A stretch of 64,000 bases of DNA from Ehretia macrophylla (GCA_037974665.1 CM075783.1:43485818-43549817); one strand, 5' to 3'. Positions 11,401-22,360 are shown, numbered from the stretch's first letter. Made by a program: numbers and translations. Notes: generated by a model not told the origin, from the sequence alone.

Positions 11401-12101
11401 ACTACGGCTTTGGACGAACCGACTTTAGAGGTCAATCCTGATGAAGTAAATTGATTCATCCTTAGCAAGCGAAAAAGGCATCATGGGAGCTTTCTTAACA
11501 GCCAGTGGAGTGACAGCAGGTTTAACCAAAGAAGTTGATTTTTGGTAAATGAATAGTTGAGATTCCATAGGAGATAGGTGGAAAAGGAAGCAACACTTCT
11601 TTTTTTTTTGTGGATTAATGGATTAATTGGCATCTTTTCCCTTCCCATGCCCCAACTGAATTTCTAATCTCAAGAGTCCCCCCCGCACCAGCTACATGGG
11701 AAGGGCTTTTAGATACCCTATCAGAGTCAATTTTAATCCAGTCCATGATCTGGGGCAATGAACTAGTCTCGTCCCCCTATAAAAGACTACTGGTTCAACC
11801 AATCAATCTCTGAAGTGCAGGTGCAGGAGAGGGGGTTACTACTCGACTAATAAGTGTTGGATTGGAGGGGAACTTCTTTCTCTTCCCTAATAGGGAAACT
11901 CATGCCAGGGAATGAAGTAGCTATGGTAAACTCTAAACTATCTTTCTTCTTTCACTCATAGCTATCTGACTGTAAGGATTCCCCTTTGTATTCCCCATAG
12001 GCTAGGAAAGGCGCCATAAAAGCAAAAGGTGGACTAGTCCCTCGAAAGTTGGATTTCAAGAAAGAAGCGACGGTTAATATACTTTGTGGAAATCGAATTC
12101 A
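11401..12101. other. Foreign ~700-bp insertion in a 5S spacer, candidate mitochondrial DNA (NUMT)
   Basis: The spacer reads 'catcacatttttt', then this segment, then resumes with 'ttctcaagtcctatgacacc', so nothing is missing from the 5S unit around the insert. The insert resembles neither the 5S spacer nor any LTR in the window. It is richer in GC, with C-runs and G-runs such as GAGTCCCCCCCGCACC and GGAGAGGGGG, and carries AAAGAAGCGA / CTTTCTTC-type text that I associate with plant mitochondrial intergenic DNA. No gene, TSD or LTR ends are seen. The mitochondrial origin is an impression from base composition and style only; a chloroplast or other nuclear source is possible. Confidence 0.45.
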
Positions 12102-12157
12102 TTCTCAAGTCCTATGACACCTTGGGCTGGACAACTTCTCTTCGCGCAGGGGCTAGG

Positions 12158-12384
12158 TGTAACGACCCGACTCCCCACGTGGAGCCCACGCAGAGTCTCA
12201 CCGAGCCGCCACTACCCAGGAATTGTCCGCTATTGGCAGTCCCTGGCCCGCAGGCACAGGTCCCTCACGGTTTTGTCCTCTCGAGAATCTCTTCTCAAAA
12301 GGGCCCTGGGCTGATATAAGAGACTAACTCTTATATCCAGCTCTCTCACTTCCAAATCTTCTGATGTGGGATTATGTTACCACA
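12158..12384 (+). mobile_element. TRIM/SMART-like small solo LTR (227 bp)
   Basis: It starts TGTAACGACCCG and ends ATGTTACCACA, with short inverted termini, and is flanked on both sides by CTAGG (12153-12157 and 12385-12389), an exact 5-bp target duplication within the 5S spacer. It is GC-rich, with a TGATATAAGAG TATA-like element near 12312 and the GATGTGGGATTA block before its 3' end. These features fit a solo LTR of a small terminal-repeat retrotransposon (TRIM/SMART class). The orientation is inferred from the TATA-like box. The ~77-codon overlapping frames across it are not genes. Confidence 0.75.
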
Positions 12385-12832
12385 CTAGGCCAACAAACAA
12401 AGGGCTTATGGCTACGACCTGGTCAACTTCGCTCCGGTGCCTATAACGTTTGATCAGCAAGGAGTTATGTGCCGCACAGTATACCGTTGGAAAGCTCTCT
12501 GTGAGCCCTACAATGGGGGCAACAAGCCTGCCTAGCTGTGCCTATTTTCAGTAACCAAAATCGGACATTTTCATCAATTTCAGGGCACATTTTTTCGTTT
12601 TACACTGTTTTTTTGTCCTGAGTGGTTTGTCGTGAGCCGCGTAAAGGATGACAACTTAACTTGCTGGATAGTAGACAACCTTACAACGCGTCTAAATCAA
12701 ATCTTGCAAGGATGCCACATTGTTGAAGACGATGGGTTGTCGTTAAGCCCATTAGGCATTTCGATTGGGTCATTTCTCTAGGCTGGGTTTGTGAACCACT
12801 AACACATAAGGGCTTTGCACCCTCTATATGAT

Positions 12833-12951
12833 GGGTGCCATCATACCAGCATTATTGCACCAGATCCCATCAGAACTCCGAAGTTAAGCGTGCTTGGGCG
12901 AGAATAGTTCACGGATGGGTGACCCCTTGGGAAGTCCTCGTGTTGCACTCC
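12833..12951 (+). rRNA. 5S rRNA gene copy 5
   Basis: 119 bp, close to consensus. Notable changes are CACCAGATCC for CACTGGATCC and TTCACGGATGG for TTCAAGGATGG. Followed by a T-run of nine. Confidence 0.9.
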
Positions 12952-13515
12952 TATTTTTTTTTGCCCTGTTTAGCTTTGGCAAGATTCTTTCCTCACCACA
13001 TTTTTTTTCTCAAGTCCTACGACACTTTGGGCTGGACAACTGCGCTTCGCGCAAGGGCTAGGCCCGCAAACCGAGGGCATATAGCCGACGGTCTGGTCTT
13101 CTTTGTCTTCTTCGCTCCGGTGCCCGTAATGTTTGATCTGCAAGGAGTTATGTGGCGCATAGTATACTATTAGAAAGATCTCTGGGAGCCCTACGACGGA
13201 TGCAGCAAGGCTGCCAAGCAGCGCCTATTTTTAGTATTCAAAATCTGACATTTTCATCAATTTCGGGGGACTTGTTTTCGTTTTACGCTATTTTTTCATC
13301 TTGAGTCGTTTGTTGTGAGCTGTGTAAAGGATGACAACTTAACTTGCAGGATAGTAGACAACGTTCTAACGCGCCTATATCACATCTTGCGAGGATGCTG
13401 CGTTGTTGAAGGCGATGGGCTATAGTTAAGCCCTTTAAGCCTTTCGATTGGGTCGTTTCTCTAGGTTGGGACTGTGAACCGCTAACACATAAGGGCTCTG
13501 CACCGCCTATATGAT

Positions 13516-13634
13516 GGGTTCCATCATACCAGCACTATTGCACTGGATCCCATCAGAACTCCGAAGTTAAGCGTGCTTGGGCGAGAATAGTTCAAGGATG
13601 GATAACCCCTTAAGAAGTCCTCGTGTTGCACTCT
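13516..13634 (+). rRNA. 5S rRNA gene copy 6, mutated internal promoter
   Basis: 119 bp. GGGTTCCATC at the 5' end, and GGATGGATAACCCCTTAAGA where others read GGATGGGTGACCCCTTGGGA. Four G-to-A changes thus fall in the 3' internal control region, and the last base is T. Probably weakened or inactive. Confidence 0.88.
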
Positions 13635-14192
13635 TACTTTTTTTTTTTGCCCTGTTTAGCTTTGGCAAGATTCTTTCACCATCACATTTTTTTTCTCAAG
13701 TCCTATGACACCTTAGGCTAGACAATTTCGCTTCGCACAGGGGCTAGGCCCTCAAACCAAGGGCGTGTGGCCAACGACCTGGTCCTCTTTGCTCCGGTGC
13801 CCAAAACGTTTGATCCATAATGAGTTATGCAGCACATAGTATACTGTTGGAAAGCTCTTTGGGAGCTCTTTGACGGGGGCTACAAGCCTCATAGCTATGC
13901 CTATTTACTGTACCCAAAATTGGACGTTTTCGTCAGTTTCAGGCACTTTTTTTTCCTTTCTCTGCTATTTTTTCATCCCGGGTCATTTATCGTGTGCCAC
14001 GAAAAGGATGACAACTTAACTTACAGGATAATAAACAACCCTAAAATGCGCCTATATCACATCTTGCGAGGATGCCACATTGTTGAAGGCGATGGGCTGT
14101 CGATAAGCCCATTGGACCTTTCGATTGGTCCGTTTCTCTAGGTTGCGACTGCGAACCATCAACACATAAGGGTTTTGCACCCTCTAAATGAT

Positions 14193-14311
14193 GGGTGCCA
14201 TCATACCAGCACTAATGCACCGGATCCCATTAGAACTCTAAAGTTAATCGTGCTTGGGCGAGAATAGTACAAGGATGGGTAACCCCTTGGGAAGTCCTTG
14301 TGTTACACTCA
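14193..14311 (+). rRNA. 5S rRNA gene copy 7, second subtype
   Basis: 119 bp. It belongs to a second subtype, with CTAATG at 20-25, AGTACAAGG at 75-83 and the flank CTAAATGATGGGTG instead of CTATATGATGGGTG. It carries CTCTAAAGTTAATCG in the region of box A and GGGTAACC in box C. It closely resembles copy 11 in gene and spacer, at a distance of 2708 bp. Confidence 0.88.
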
Positions 14312-14871
14312 TTTTTTTTCTTTTTTTGGCCCTATTTTGCTTTTGCAAGATTCTTTCCCCATCATATTTTTTTTCTCAAGTCTTACGTTATCTTGGGCCA
14401 GATAACATCACTTCGCGCAGCGACTAGGCCCGCAAACCAAGGGCATGTGGCCAACGACCAAGTCCCCTTCGCTTCGGTTCCCATAACTTTTAATCCGCAA
14501 GGAGTTATTCGGTGCACAGTATACCGTTAGAAAGCTCTCCATGAGTTCTCCGATGTGGGTAGTAAGCCTGCATAGTAGCCCCAATTTTAAGTAACCAAAA
14601 TTAGACATTTTCATTAGTTTCAGGGCACTTTTTCCATTTTACGCTATTTTTTCATCCCGGGGCGTTCGTTGTGAGCAGTAAAATGGACGACAACATAAAT
14701 TGCAGGATAGTAGACAGCCCTTCAACACGCCTATATTACGTCTTGTGAGGATGCGGCGTTGTTGAAAATGATGGGCTGTCGATAAGCCCATTAGGCCTTT
14801 CGATTGGGCCGTTTCTCTTGGCTGGAACTGTGAACCACTAACACATAAGGTCTTTGCACCCTCTATATGAT

Positions 14872-14990
14872 GGGTGCTATCATACCAGTACTATTGCACT
14901 GGATCCCATGAAAGCTCCGAAGTAAAGCATGCTTGGGCGAGAATAGTTCAAGGATGGGTAACCCCTTGGGAAATGCTCGTGTTGCACTCC
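14872..14990 (+). rRNA. 5S rRNA gene copy 8, degenerate
   Basis: 119 bp with about ten changes, among them CATGAAAGCTCC for CATCAGAACTCC, GTAAAGCATG for GTTAAGCGTG and GGAAATGCTCG for GGAAGTCCTCG. Two control regions are hit, so it is probably a pseudogene. Confidence 0.87.
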
Positions 14991-15545
14991 CATTTTTTGT
15001 TTTTCCTTGTTTAGCTTTGGCAAGATTCTTTCCCCATCACATTTTTTTCTTAAGTCCTACAATACCTTGGGCTGGACAACTTCGCTTCACGCAGGGGCTA
15101 GGCCAGCAAACCAAGGGCGTGAAGCCGACGACTTGGTCCTCTTTGCTCCAGTGCCCTTAACGTTTGATCTGCAAGAAGTTATGTGGCGCATAGCATACTG
15201 TTGGAAAGCTCTCCGGGAGCCCTATGACGAGGGAAGCAATCCTACCTAGCTGCGCCTATTTTCAAAACCCAAAATCGGACATTTTTATCAATTTCGGGGC
15301 ACTTTTATTCAGTTTATGCTATTTTTCGTCCCGAGTGGTTTGTCGTGAGCCGTATAAAGGATGACAACTTAACTTGCAAGATAGTAGTTAGCCTTCCAAC
15401 ATGCCTATATCACATCTTGCGAGGATGCCGCATTGTTCAAGGCGATGGGTTGTCGTTAAGCCCATTAGGCCTTTCGATTGGGTCATTTATCTAGGCTGAG
15501 ACTGTGAACCACTAACACATAAGGGCTTTGCACGCTCTATATGAT

Positions 15546-15664
15546 GGGTGCTATCATACCAGCACTATTGCACTGGATCCCATCAGAACTCAGAAGTTAA
15601 GCGTACTTGGGCAAGAATAGTTCAAGGATAGGTGACCCATTAGGAAGTCCTCGTGTTGCACTCC
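15546..15664 (+). rRNA. 5S rRNA gene copy 9
   Basis: 119 bp. Changes include CTCAGAAG, AGCGTACTTGGGCAAG and AGGATAGGTGACCCATTAGG, each G-to-A or C-to-A. A run of about fifteen T residues follows. Confidence 0.88.
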
Positions 15665-16225
15665 CATTTTTTTTTTTTTTTGCCTTGTTTAGCTTTGGCA
15701 AGATTCTTTCCCCATCATATTTTTTTTCTCAAGTCCGACGACACCTTGGGCTTGAAAACGTCACTTCGCGCACGGGCTAGGCCCACAAACCAAGGGCGTG
15801 TGGCTGATAACCTGGTCATCTTCGCTCTGGTACCCATAACGTTTGATCCGCAAGGAGTTATGTGGCGCATAGTATACCGTTGGAAAGTTCTTCGGGAGCC
15901 CTACAACGGGGGAAGTAATCTTTCCTAGCTGCGCCTATTTTCAATACCCAAAATCGGACATTTTCATCAATTTCGCAGTACTTTTTTTCAATTTACGCTA
16001 TTTTTTCATCCCGAGTGGTTAGTCGTGAGTCGCGTAAAGGACGACTACTTAACTTGCAGGATAGTAGTTAGCCTTCCAACGTGCCTATATCACATCTGGC
16101 TAGGATACCGTATTGTTGAAGGCGATGGGTTGTCGTTAAGCCCATTAGACCATTCAATTGGGTTGTTTCTCTAGGCTGGGACTGTGAACCGCTAACACAT
16201 AAGGGCTTTGCATGCTCTATATGAT

Positions 16226-16344
16226 GGGTGCCATCATACCAGCACTATTGTACCGGATCCCATCAAAACTCCGAAGTTAAGCGTACTTGTGCGAGAATAG
16301 TTCAACGATGGGTGACCCCTTGGGAAGTCTTCATGTTGCACTCC
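16226..16344 (+). rRNA. 5S rRNA gene copy 10
   Basis: 119 bp. Changes include TTGTACCGG, GCGTACTTGTGCG and TTCAACGATGG. Its downstream spacer resembles that of copy 6, supporting a four-unit higher-order repeat. Confidence 0.88.
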
Positions 16345-16900
16345 TTTTTTTTTTTTTGCCCTGTTTTGCTTTGGCAAGATTCTTTCCCCATCATATTTTT
16401 TTTCTCAAGTCCTACAACACCTTGGGCTGGATAACTTCGCTTCGCGCTGGGGCTTGACCCGCAAACCGAGGGCGTGTGGCCGACGACCTCGACCTCTTCC
16501 TTCCAATGTCCATAACGTTTGATCCACAGGGAGTTATAATGTGCATAGTATACCGTTAGAAAGCTCTTTGGGAGCTCCACGACAGGGGCAGCAAGCCTCA
16601 CAGCTTTGCCTTTTTTCGATAATTAAAATCAGACATTTTCATTAGTTTCAGGGCACTTTTTTCTTGTTTCTGCTATTTTTTCTTCCCGAGTCGTTTATCG
16701 TGAGCTGCGAAAAGGATGACAACTTAATTTGTAGGATAATAGAAAACCCTACAAGGTGCCTATATCACATCTTGCGAGGATGCTGCATTGTTGAAGGCGA
16801 TGGGCTGTCGATAAACCCATTGGGTCTTTCGATTGGGTCGTTTCTCTATGTTGCGATTGTGAACCGTCAACACATAAGGGCTTTGCACCTTCTAAATGAT

Positions 16901-17019
16901 GGGTGCCATCATACTAGTACTAATGCACTGGATCCCATCAGAACTCTGAACTTAATCGTGCTTTGGCGAGAATAGTACAAGGATAGGTAACCCCTTGGGA
17001 AGTCCTCGTGTTGCACTCC
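16901..17019 (+). rRNA. 5S rRNA gene copy 11, second subtype
   Basis: 119 bp, with AGTACAAGG and CTAATG as in copy 7. Further changes are CTCTGAACTTAATCG, GTGCTTTGGCG and GGATAGGTAACC. Sister of copy 7 by shared variants (AATCG, GGTAACC) and spacer. Confidence 0.88.
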
Positions 17020-17571
17020 CTTTTTTTTTGCCATGTTTTGCTTTGGCAAGATTCTTTCCCCATCACATTTTTTTCTCAAGTCCTATGACATCTTGGGCCA
17101 GATAATGTCACTTCGCGCAGGGGTTAGGCCCGCAAACGAAGGGCATGTGGCCGACGACCAGGTTCCCTTCGCTCCGATTCCCATAACTTTAGATCCGCAA
17201 GGAGTTATGCGGCACACAATATAATGTTGGAAAGTTCTCCGGGAGCTCTACGATGGGGGCAGTAAGCCTGCGTGACTGCCCTAATTTTTGGTACCCAAAA
17301 TTGGACGTTTTCATTAGTTTCGAGGCACTTTTTCCATTTTACATTACTTTTTCATCCCGGGGCCTTCGTCGTGAGCAGCGAAATGGATCACAACATAACT
17401 TGCAGGATAGTAGACATCCCTTCAATGCGCCTATATTATGTCTTGCAAGGATACGACGTTGTTGAATGCGATGGGTTATCGATAAGCTCATTAGGCCTTT
17501 CAATTAGGTCATTTCTCTTGGCTGGGACTGTGAATCGTTAACACATAAAAGCTTTGCACCCTGTAAATGAT

Positions 17572-17690
17572 GGGTGCGACCATACTAGTACTATTGCATC
17601 GGATCCCATCAGAACTCTAAAGTTAAGTGTACTTGGGCGAGAATAGTACAAGGATGGGTGACCCCTTGGGAAGTCCTCGTGTTGCACCCC
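17572..17690 (+). rRNA. 5S rRNA gene copy 12, G7 subtype
   Basis: 119 bp. It has the canonical G at position 7 (GGGTGCG) and a GCACCCC 3' end, so the terminal helix can pair perfectly. It also carries CCATACTAG, CTCTAAAG and AAGTGTAC changes. From here to the right edge the genes look closer to the general plant 5S ends. Confidence 0.89.
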
Positions 17691-18242
17691 CTTTTTTTTG
17701 CCCTGTTTAGCTTTGGCAAGATTCTTTCCCCATCACATTTTTTTTCTCAAGTCCTATGACATCTTGGGCCAAACAACTTCGCTTCGCGTAAAGGCTAGGC
17801 CCATAAACCAAGGGCGTATGGCCGACGACCAAGTCCCTTTGCTTCCGCTACCCATAACTTTTGTTCCGTAGGGAGTTATGCCAAGCACAGCAGAGCATTG
17901 TAAAGCACTCCGGGAGCTCTACGAGGGGGGTAGAAAGCCTGCTTAGTTGTGCCTATTTTTGGTACCCAAAATTAGACGTTTTCATTGGTTTCGGGGCAAT
18001 TTTCTTCATTATATGCTATTTTTGCATCCGGGTCGTTCGTTGTGAGCCACGAAAAGGACAACAAATTAACTCACAGGGTAGTAGGCAGCCCTACAACGCC
18101 CCAATGTCACGTCTGGTGATGCTGCTGTGTTGTTAAATGGGATGGGCTGCTGTTAACCCTATTGGACCTTTTGTTTGGGTTTTTTCCCTAGGCTGGGACT
18201 GTGAACTACTAACATATAAGGGCTTTCGACCGTCTAAATGAT

Positions 18243-18361
18243 GGGTGTGATCATACCAGTATTAATGCATCGGATCCCATCAGAACTCCGAAGTTAAGCG
18301 TGCTTGGGCGAGAATAGTACAAGGATGGGTGACCCATTGGGAAGTCCTCGTGTCACACCTT
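18243..18361 (+). rRNA. 5S rRNA gene copy 13, damaged 3' end
   Basis: 119 bp. GGGTGTGATC at the start and an intact middle (CCGAAGTTAAGCGTGCTTGG, AGTACAAGGATGGG), but the 3' end reads GTGTCACACCTT in place of GTGTTGCACCCC. Its spacer is about 45-50 bp short: the stretch with 'ttgcaggatagtag' is missing between 'gagctgc' and 'ctatatcacatc'. Confidence 0.88.
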
Positions 18362-18871
18362 TTTTTTTTGTTGCCATATTTAACTTTGGGAAGAAACTTT
18401 CCCCATCACATCTTTTTTCTCAAGTCCTACCACATCTTGGACTGGACAACTTTGCTTCGTGCACGGGCTAGGCCGCAAACCAAGGACATGTAGCCAACGA
18501 CTAGGTCTACTTCGCTCCGGTGCCCATAACGTTTGATCTGAAAGGAGTTATGCAGTGCATAGTATACTGTGGAAAGCTCTTCGGGAGCTCTACAATGGGG
18601 GCAGCAAGGGCAGCAAGACTCACAGCTGCGCCTATTTTCGATACAAAAAAGGGGACGTTTTCGCTAGTTTCGAGGCACTTTTTTTTGTTTTTCGCTGTTC
18701 TTTTGTCCTGGGTCATTTGTAGTGAGCTGCCTATATCACATCTTGCAAGGATGCTGCGTTGTTAAAGGCAATGGGCTGTTGATAAGCCCATTGGGCCTGT
18801 CGATTGGGTCGTTTCTCTAAGGTGGGACTGTGAACCGTTAACACATAGGGGCTTTGCACCCTCTAAATGAT

Positions 18872-18990
18872 GGGTGCGATCATACCAGTACTATTGCAGT
18901 GGATCCCATTAGAACTCCGAAGTTTAGCATACTTGAGTGAGAATAGTACAAGGATGGGTGACCCCCTAGGAAGTCTTTGTGTTGTACCCC
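18872..18990 (+). rRNA. 5S rRNA gene copy 14, last in the window
   Basis: 119 bp, G7 subtype. AGTTTAGCATACTTGAGTGAG has five changes across box A and the intermediate element, so transcription is doubtful. Its spacer is cut by the M element at 19177, inside the 'aaggagttatg' landmark. Confidence 0.88.
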
Positions 18991-19176
18991 TTTTTTTTGC
19001 CGTGTTTAGCTTTGGCAAGCTTCTTTCCCCATCACATTTTTTTCTCAAGTCCTACGACATCTTGGGTCGGACAACTTCGCTTCGCGTAGGGGCTAGGCCT
19101 GCAAACCAAGGGCTTGTGGCCGACGACCAGGTCCCCTAGCTTCCAGTGCCTATAACTTTTGCTCCGTAAGGAGTTA

Positions 19177-20557
19177 TGTCATGCCCCGACCCAACCCCAC
19201 ACTAAAAGGTTAAGTCCGGACCCGATAAATGGACAGAGGCTTCTCTGTACCGTGGACATTCTAGTTACCTGCAAACATCAAATAAAACCACAAATACGAG
19301 ACTAAAACTTTAACAACTCCAACTCTAACTATTTCCCAGCTTCAAGGTCATCCGAGACTTAAGCGAAACAAGATATAAGAAACATACAAGCATGCAAGGT
19401 TTAAGCCATTGAAAAACCATTGCTTTTAATCTACTTGTCTTACCACTCTAACATTATCATATAACCATTCTTATAATTTAAAGCTAACTAACCATCCGTT
19501 ACATTAACACCCAAGCATGCAACAAAACAAGAAGCGGAGTTACAAGTTATTGCAGTCCACTACCATACAAGAAACAAAGTCTTCACATATCTACAAGCAC
19601 ACTCCAACCTCAAGCAAGCACAAGCAATCAAGGCAACTCCTCAATCTGCACCTCATATTTCGCTCCCTCAACCACTACTAGCTGCGGATCTTCCTCAGCA
19701 CCTCCTAAAATATATTAGTGAGGTATGAGCAACCACAATTGCCCAGTAAGGGATATAGTCGACTGGGGCATGCAATGCAACAGTTAATCACAAATAAAAC
19801 ATTTAAACAACTAAAGAACAATGTAAATGACAATTTACCACACATTAAAAGGATACGATTCACTTAACCCTAACACTCCAAAATTCACTTGATCTTCAAT
19901 CACGAACCACGAACCTCGATCCACAAACCTCGATCAATGAGCCGGCATAAACCCCAATCACTTTAGTGGGTGTACTCTAGATGTACCTCGAGAATCCTAC
20001 GACCTAATACCCCCTAGCAATCTCTGGACTAGGCGAGTGAGGGACTAGAGCAAGGAGATGGAATATCCACTGGCAAACCCGCTGCCGCCCAACCGATATC
20101 TAATACATCTGCCCCTGATACTATGGTTGCACAACCGCTATGCAATGCACTTAACCTAATTCCAATATAACAATAAAATAAAATAATAACACATAGGAGT
20201 GACAACAAGGTAGGTTTCCCCCGAAAATAGTTAAAATACAAGTATTAGCATAAAATTAACTAAATGAATACAAAGGGGTCAATAAGATATTATTCACAAA
20301 ACTTTACCAAAAGCTCACAATTATCTTAGAAGTACATTTAAACACATAATAAGCATTTGCAAGACCATAGATTTGCAAAAAAACCAATTTCCCAATTTTC
20401 CCCCTTTGTAACTTAAGCTATTTAGTTCAAAATCGAAAGGCAAGGCTCTAGATTCATAAGCGAGCTATTCCACACTTCTAATTACACCTTATGGCGTCCC
20501 TATGATCCCAGATAATACCCAAATATTCACGTTTACCACAAAAGCCTTAATTGCCCC
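19177..20557 (-). mobile_element. M element LTR (minus strand), inserted in a 5S spacer and cut by L
   Basis: It starts TGTCATGCCCCGACCC within the 5S spacer landmark 'aaggagtta'. AGTTA (19172-19176) would be the left target site. The rest of the LTR would resume beyond the window end, after element L. Homologous to 1-1456, 5233-6576 and the reverse complement of 2219-5232. It has no gene; the 70-codon minus frame at 20029-20241 is not preserved in the homologues. Confidence 0.75.
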
Positions 20558-21048
20558 TATAAAACCCTGCATTTTGCCTATGTGTATTTGCATAATCCTA
20601 TATGCATTCACCTAATTATATTTGTGTAATTATATGATTATGAGGGCAGTTATTTATTTTGAGTAAACAATTGATTAAAATGTTCCAGCCGAGCATATTA
20701 ATAATATATTAGAATTAGAAGGCATTAATTTTGACCTTCGGACTTCAAATTTGAGTTGACTATTTAACTTCACTATTCAAAATTAGAAGACTTTAACTTG
20801 ACTTTTGACCAAGTCTTCCATGTAAGGCCCCGGCCTAAACCTATGTGCATTAGCATAAACCCTAAGTGCATTTACGTGATTATATGTGCTTTTACCTTTT
20901 TCAATTAGTCAATTAGAAGTAACACGCATGATTTTGAAGCCGCCTAGCACCTCTAAGACCTAATTAACCTAGCTAGATCTACCTAGACCATTTACTTAGC
21001 GATTTTAGCTTACAAGACCCTAGGTTGACCAAGTCTTCCACCGAGGTT
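20558..21048 (+). repeat. Diverged tandem duplication of the L LTR 5' end
   Basis: At 20819 a second LTR-like start, TGTAAGGCCCCGGCC, appears inside the LTR. It is followed again by ATGTGCATT / ACGTGATTATATGTG motifs like those after the true start. Both halves end in TTGACCAAGTCTTCCA (near 20808-20822 and 21031-21045). The 3' copy has the same arrangement from 51411 and about 51673, so the duplication predates the insertion. Confidence 0.6.
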
Positions 21049-21470
21049 GACCAATTGACTAACCAATGCCCAACTACTAACTAGCATACTAACGAAAACA
21101 AAAGAAGAAAGGAAATAAAGCCATAAGCCTTAGCTTGTAAGAAAAGAAGATTACTGGCTTTGAAATGAAATTATGCTTAGTGTTATAGCTTACGTGCCAT
21201 GTGTTTTGTTGTGCTTAGCTTCTTTGCCAATTGAACTATATTTGCTAGATTAGATACCTTTAATTTTACTATGATTGGGTAACTAAATGGTTAACTAGCT
21301 ATTTCTTACTTAATTTCATATTAGTAGCTAAACTAGTTAACTATAGGTAATTAACTAGTCAATAACCTAGCCACTATCTAACTAATTGGTCTCCTAATTA
21401 GCACCACCCTCATTACTCAGTTTATATTATATTGTGTGATACATAAAATTAGCAAAACCCAGAACCAAGT

Positions 21471-22360
21471 GGCTAGCCATGTGAGGAAAAGGAAAAGAAT
21501 AATGTTGATTTTAAGTATAAGCCTAGTTTGTCCTAGAGTTCATTATTATTGCTAACACTTGACTTGCATTTTACCTTGTACACCATCATCATTCCTTAGC
21601 ACACTTAATAAACAAGAACTAGAGGACAAAAGGGGTGGGGTACTCGGCCAAGGGAAGCAAGAAAAATCAGGAAAAGGAGATAAGAGTTTGAGTGCTATAA
21701 AAATTTGTCATAAGTTGCAATCATGACCATTTTGTCTTGCCTTTGACCCCAATCACTAACACTTGCATTTGTCACTTATATAATCTTATATTTCACTTAC
21801 CAAGCAAGTAAAATCTGAAATGGGAGGCCACTTGGCCGACCATGCAAGGAAAATGAGAGAAAATGACTTAGTTGAGTGATTTTAGTCATGTTATGTTGTC
21901 TTTTTGCTAGCACAATCATTGTACACCACCACTACTTGCACTTAGCCCTTATACAATCTTAGATTACATTTAAAACACTGGAAAGTGGTCTGCAATAGCC
22001 ATGTTGGTCGCCATATAGGTGGGGAAAGAAAGAGGACAAATGATTGCTTGAAGTGTTGAAAAAGGTTGTCATAAAATGCAATGATTTCATTTTTTCTTTA
22101 GTCCTCCTACCACCACCACTTGCATGAATCATTATACAACATTATAATACGGATAACAAACCAAAGAATTCAGAAAAATGCAGCCTCTTCACCGGCCATG
22201 ATGGTAGAAGACAAGAGAATTGATGGTTGTTTGGAGTGTTGAGCTAGAATTGTCATAAGAGTCATCGTTGCCTTAACCATCCAAATCAGCCACTTGCTCC
22301 ACTTGTTTATGCCTTTCTAACCACCACCCATCACACTCATAACACACACAACAATCTGAA
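21471..22360 (+). repeat. Five degenerate ~180-bp tandem repeats in the L LTR
   Basis: Units start near 21471, 21651, 21831, 22006 and 22191. Each begins with a GGCC(G)ACCATG-like box and a purine stretch, then GTGTTGA and TTGTCATAA...GCAATGAT, then CCACTTGCA, then ATACAATCTTATA, then ACCAA...AAATCTGAA. Units are roughly 50-65% alike by eye. The 3' LTR has the same series, split by E3 in the third unit. No known function. Confidence 0.6.

Larger units (their letters stand above)
9203..19176 (+). repeat. 5S rDNA tandem array (14 gene copies, unit about 675 bp)
   Basis: Gene starts lie at 9202, 9876, 10554, 11229, 12833, 13516, 14193, 14872, 15546, 16226, 16901, 17572, 18243 and 18872. Spacing is 671-683 bp except 629 bp for copy 13 and 1604 bp for copy 4, which contains two insertions. 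Each unit is a 119-bp gene, a T-run, then a spacer with conserved landmarks ('tttagctttggcaagattctttccccatcaca', 'caagtccta...gggctgg', 'cataacgtttgatc', 'ggaaagctct', 'gcctatttt', 'ttgcaggatagtag', 'cacataagggctttgcacc'). No two genes or spacers are identical, so the array is not being homogenised and is probably largely inactive. ORFs of 60-125 codons in the spacers are recurrences of the repeat, not genes. The left edge is 6577; the right edge is cut by the M element at 19177. Confidence 0.93.

Noticed and set aside
11401..12101. A tRNA or protein gene in the foreign segment
   Set aside because: No cloverleaf with anticodon arm and no frame above about 60 codons could be supported by eye.
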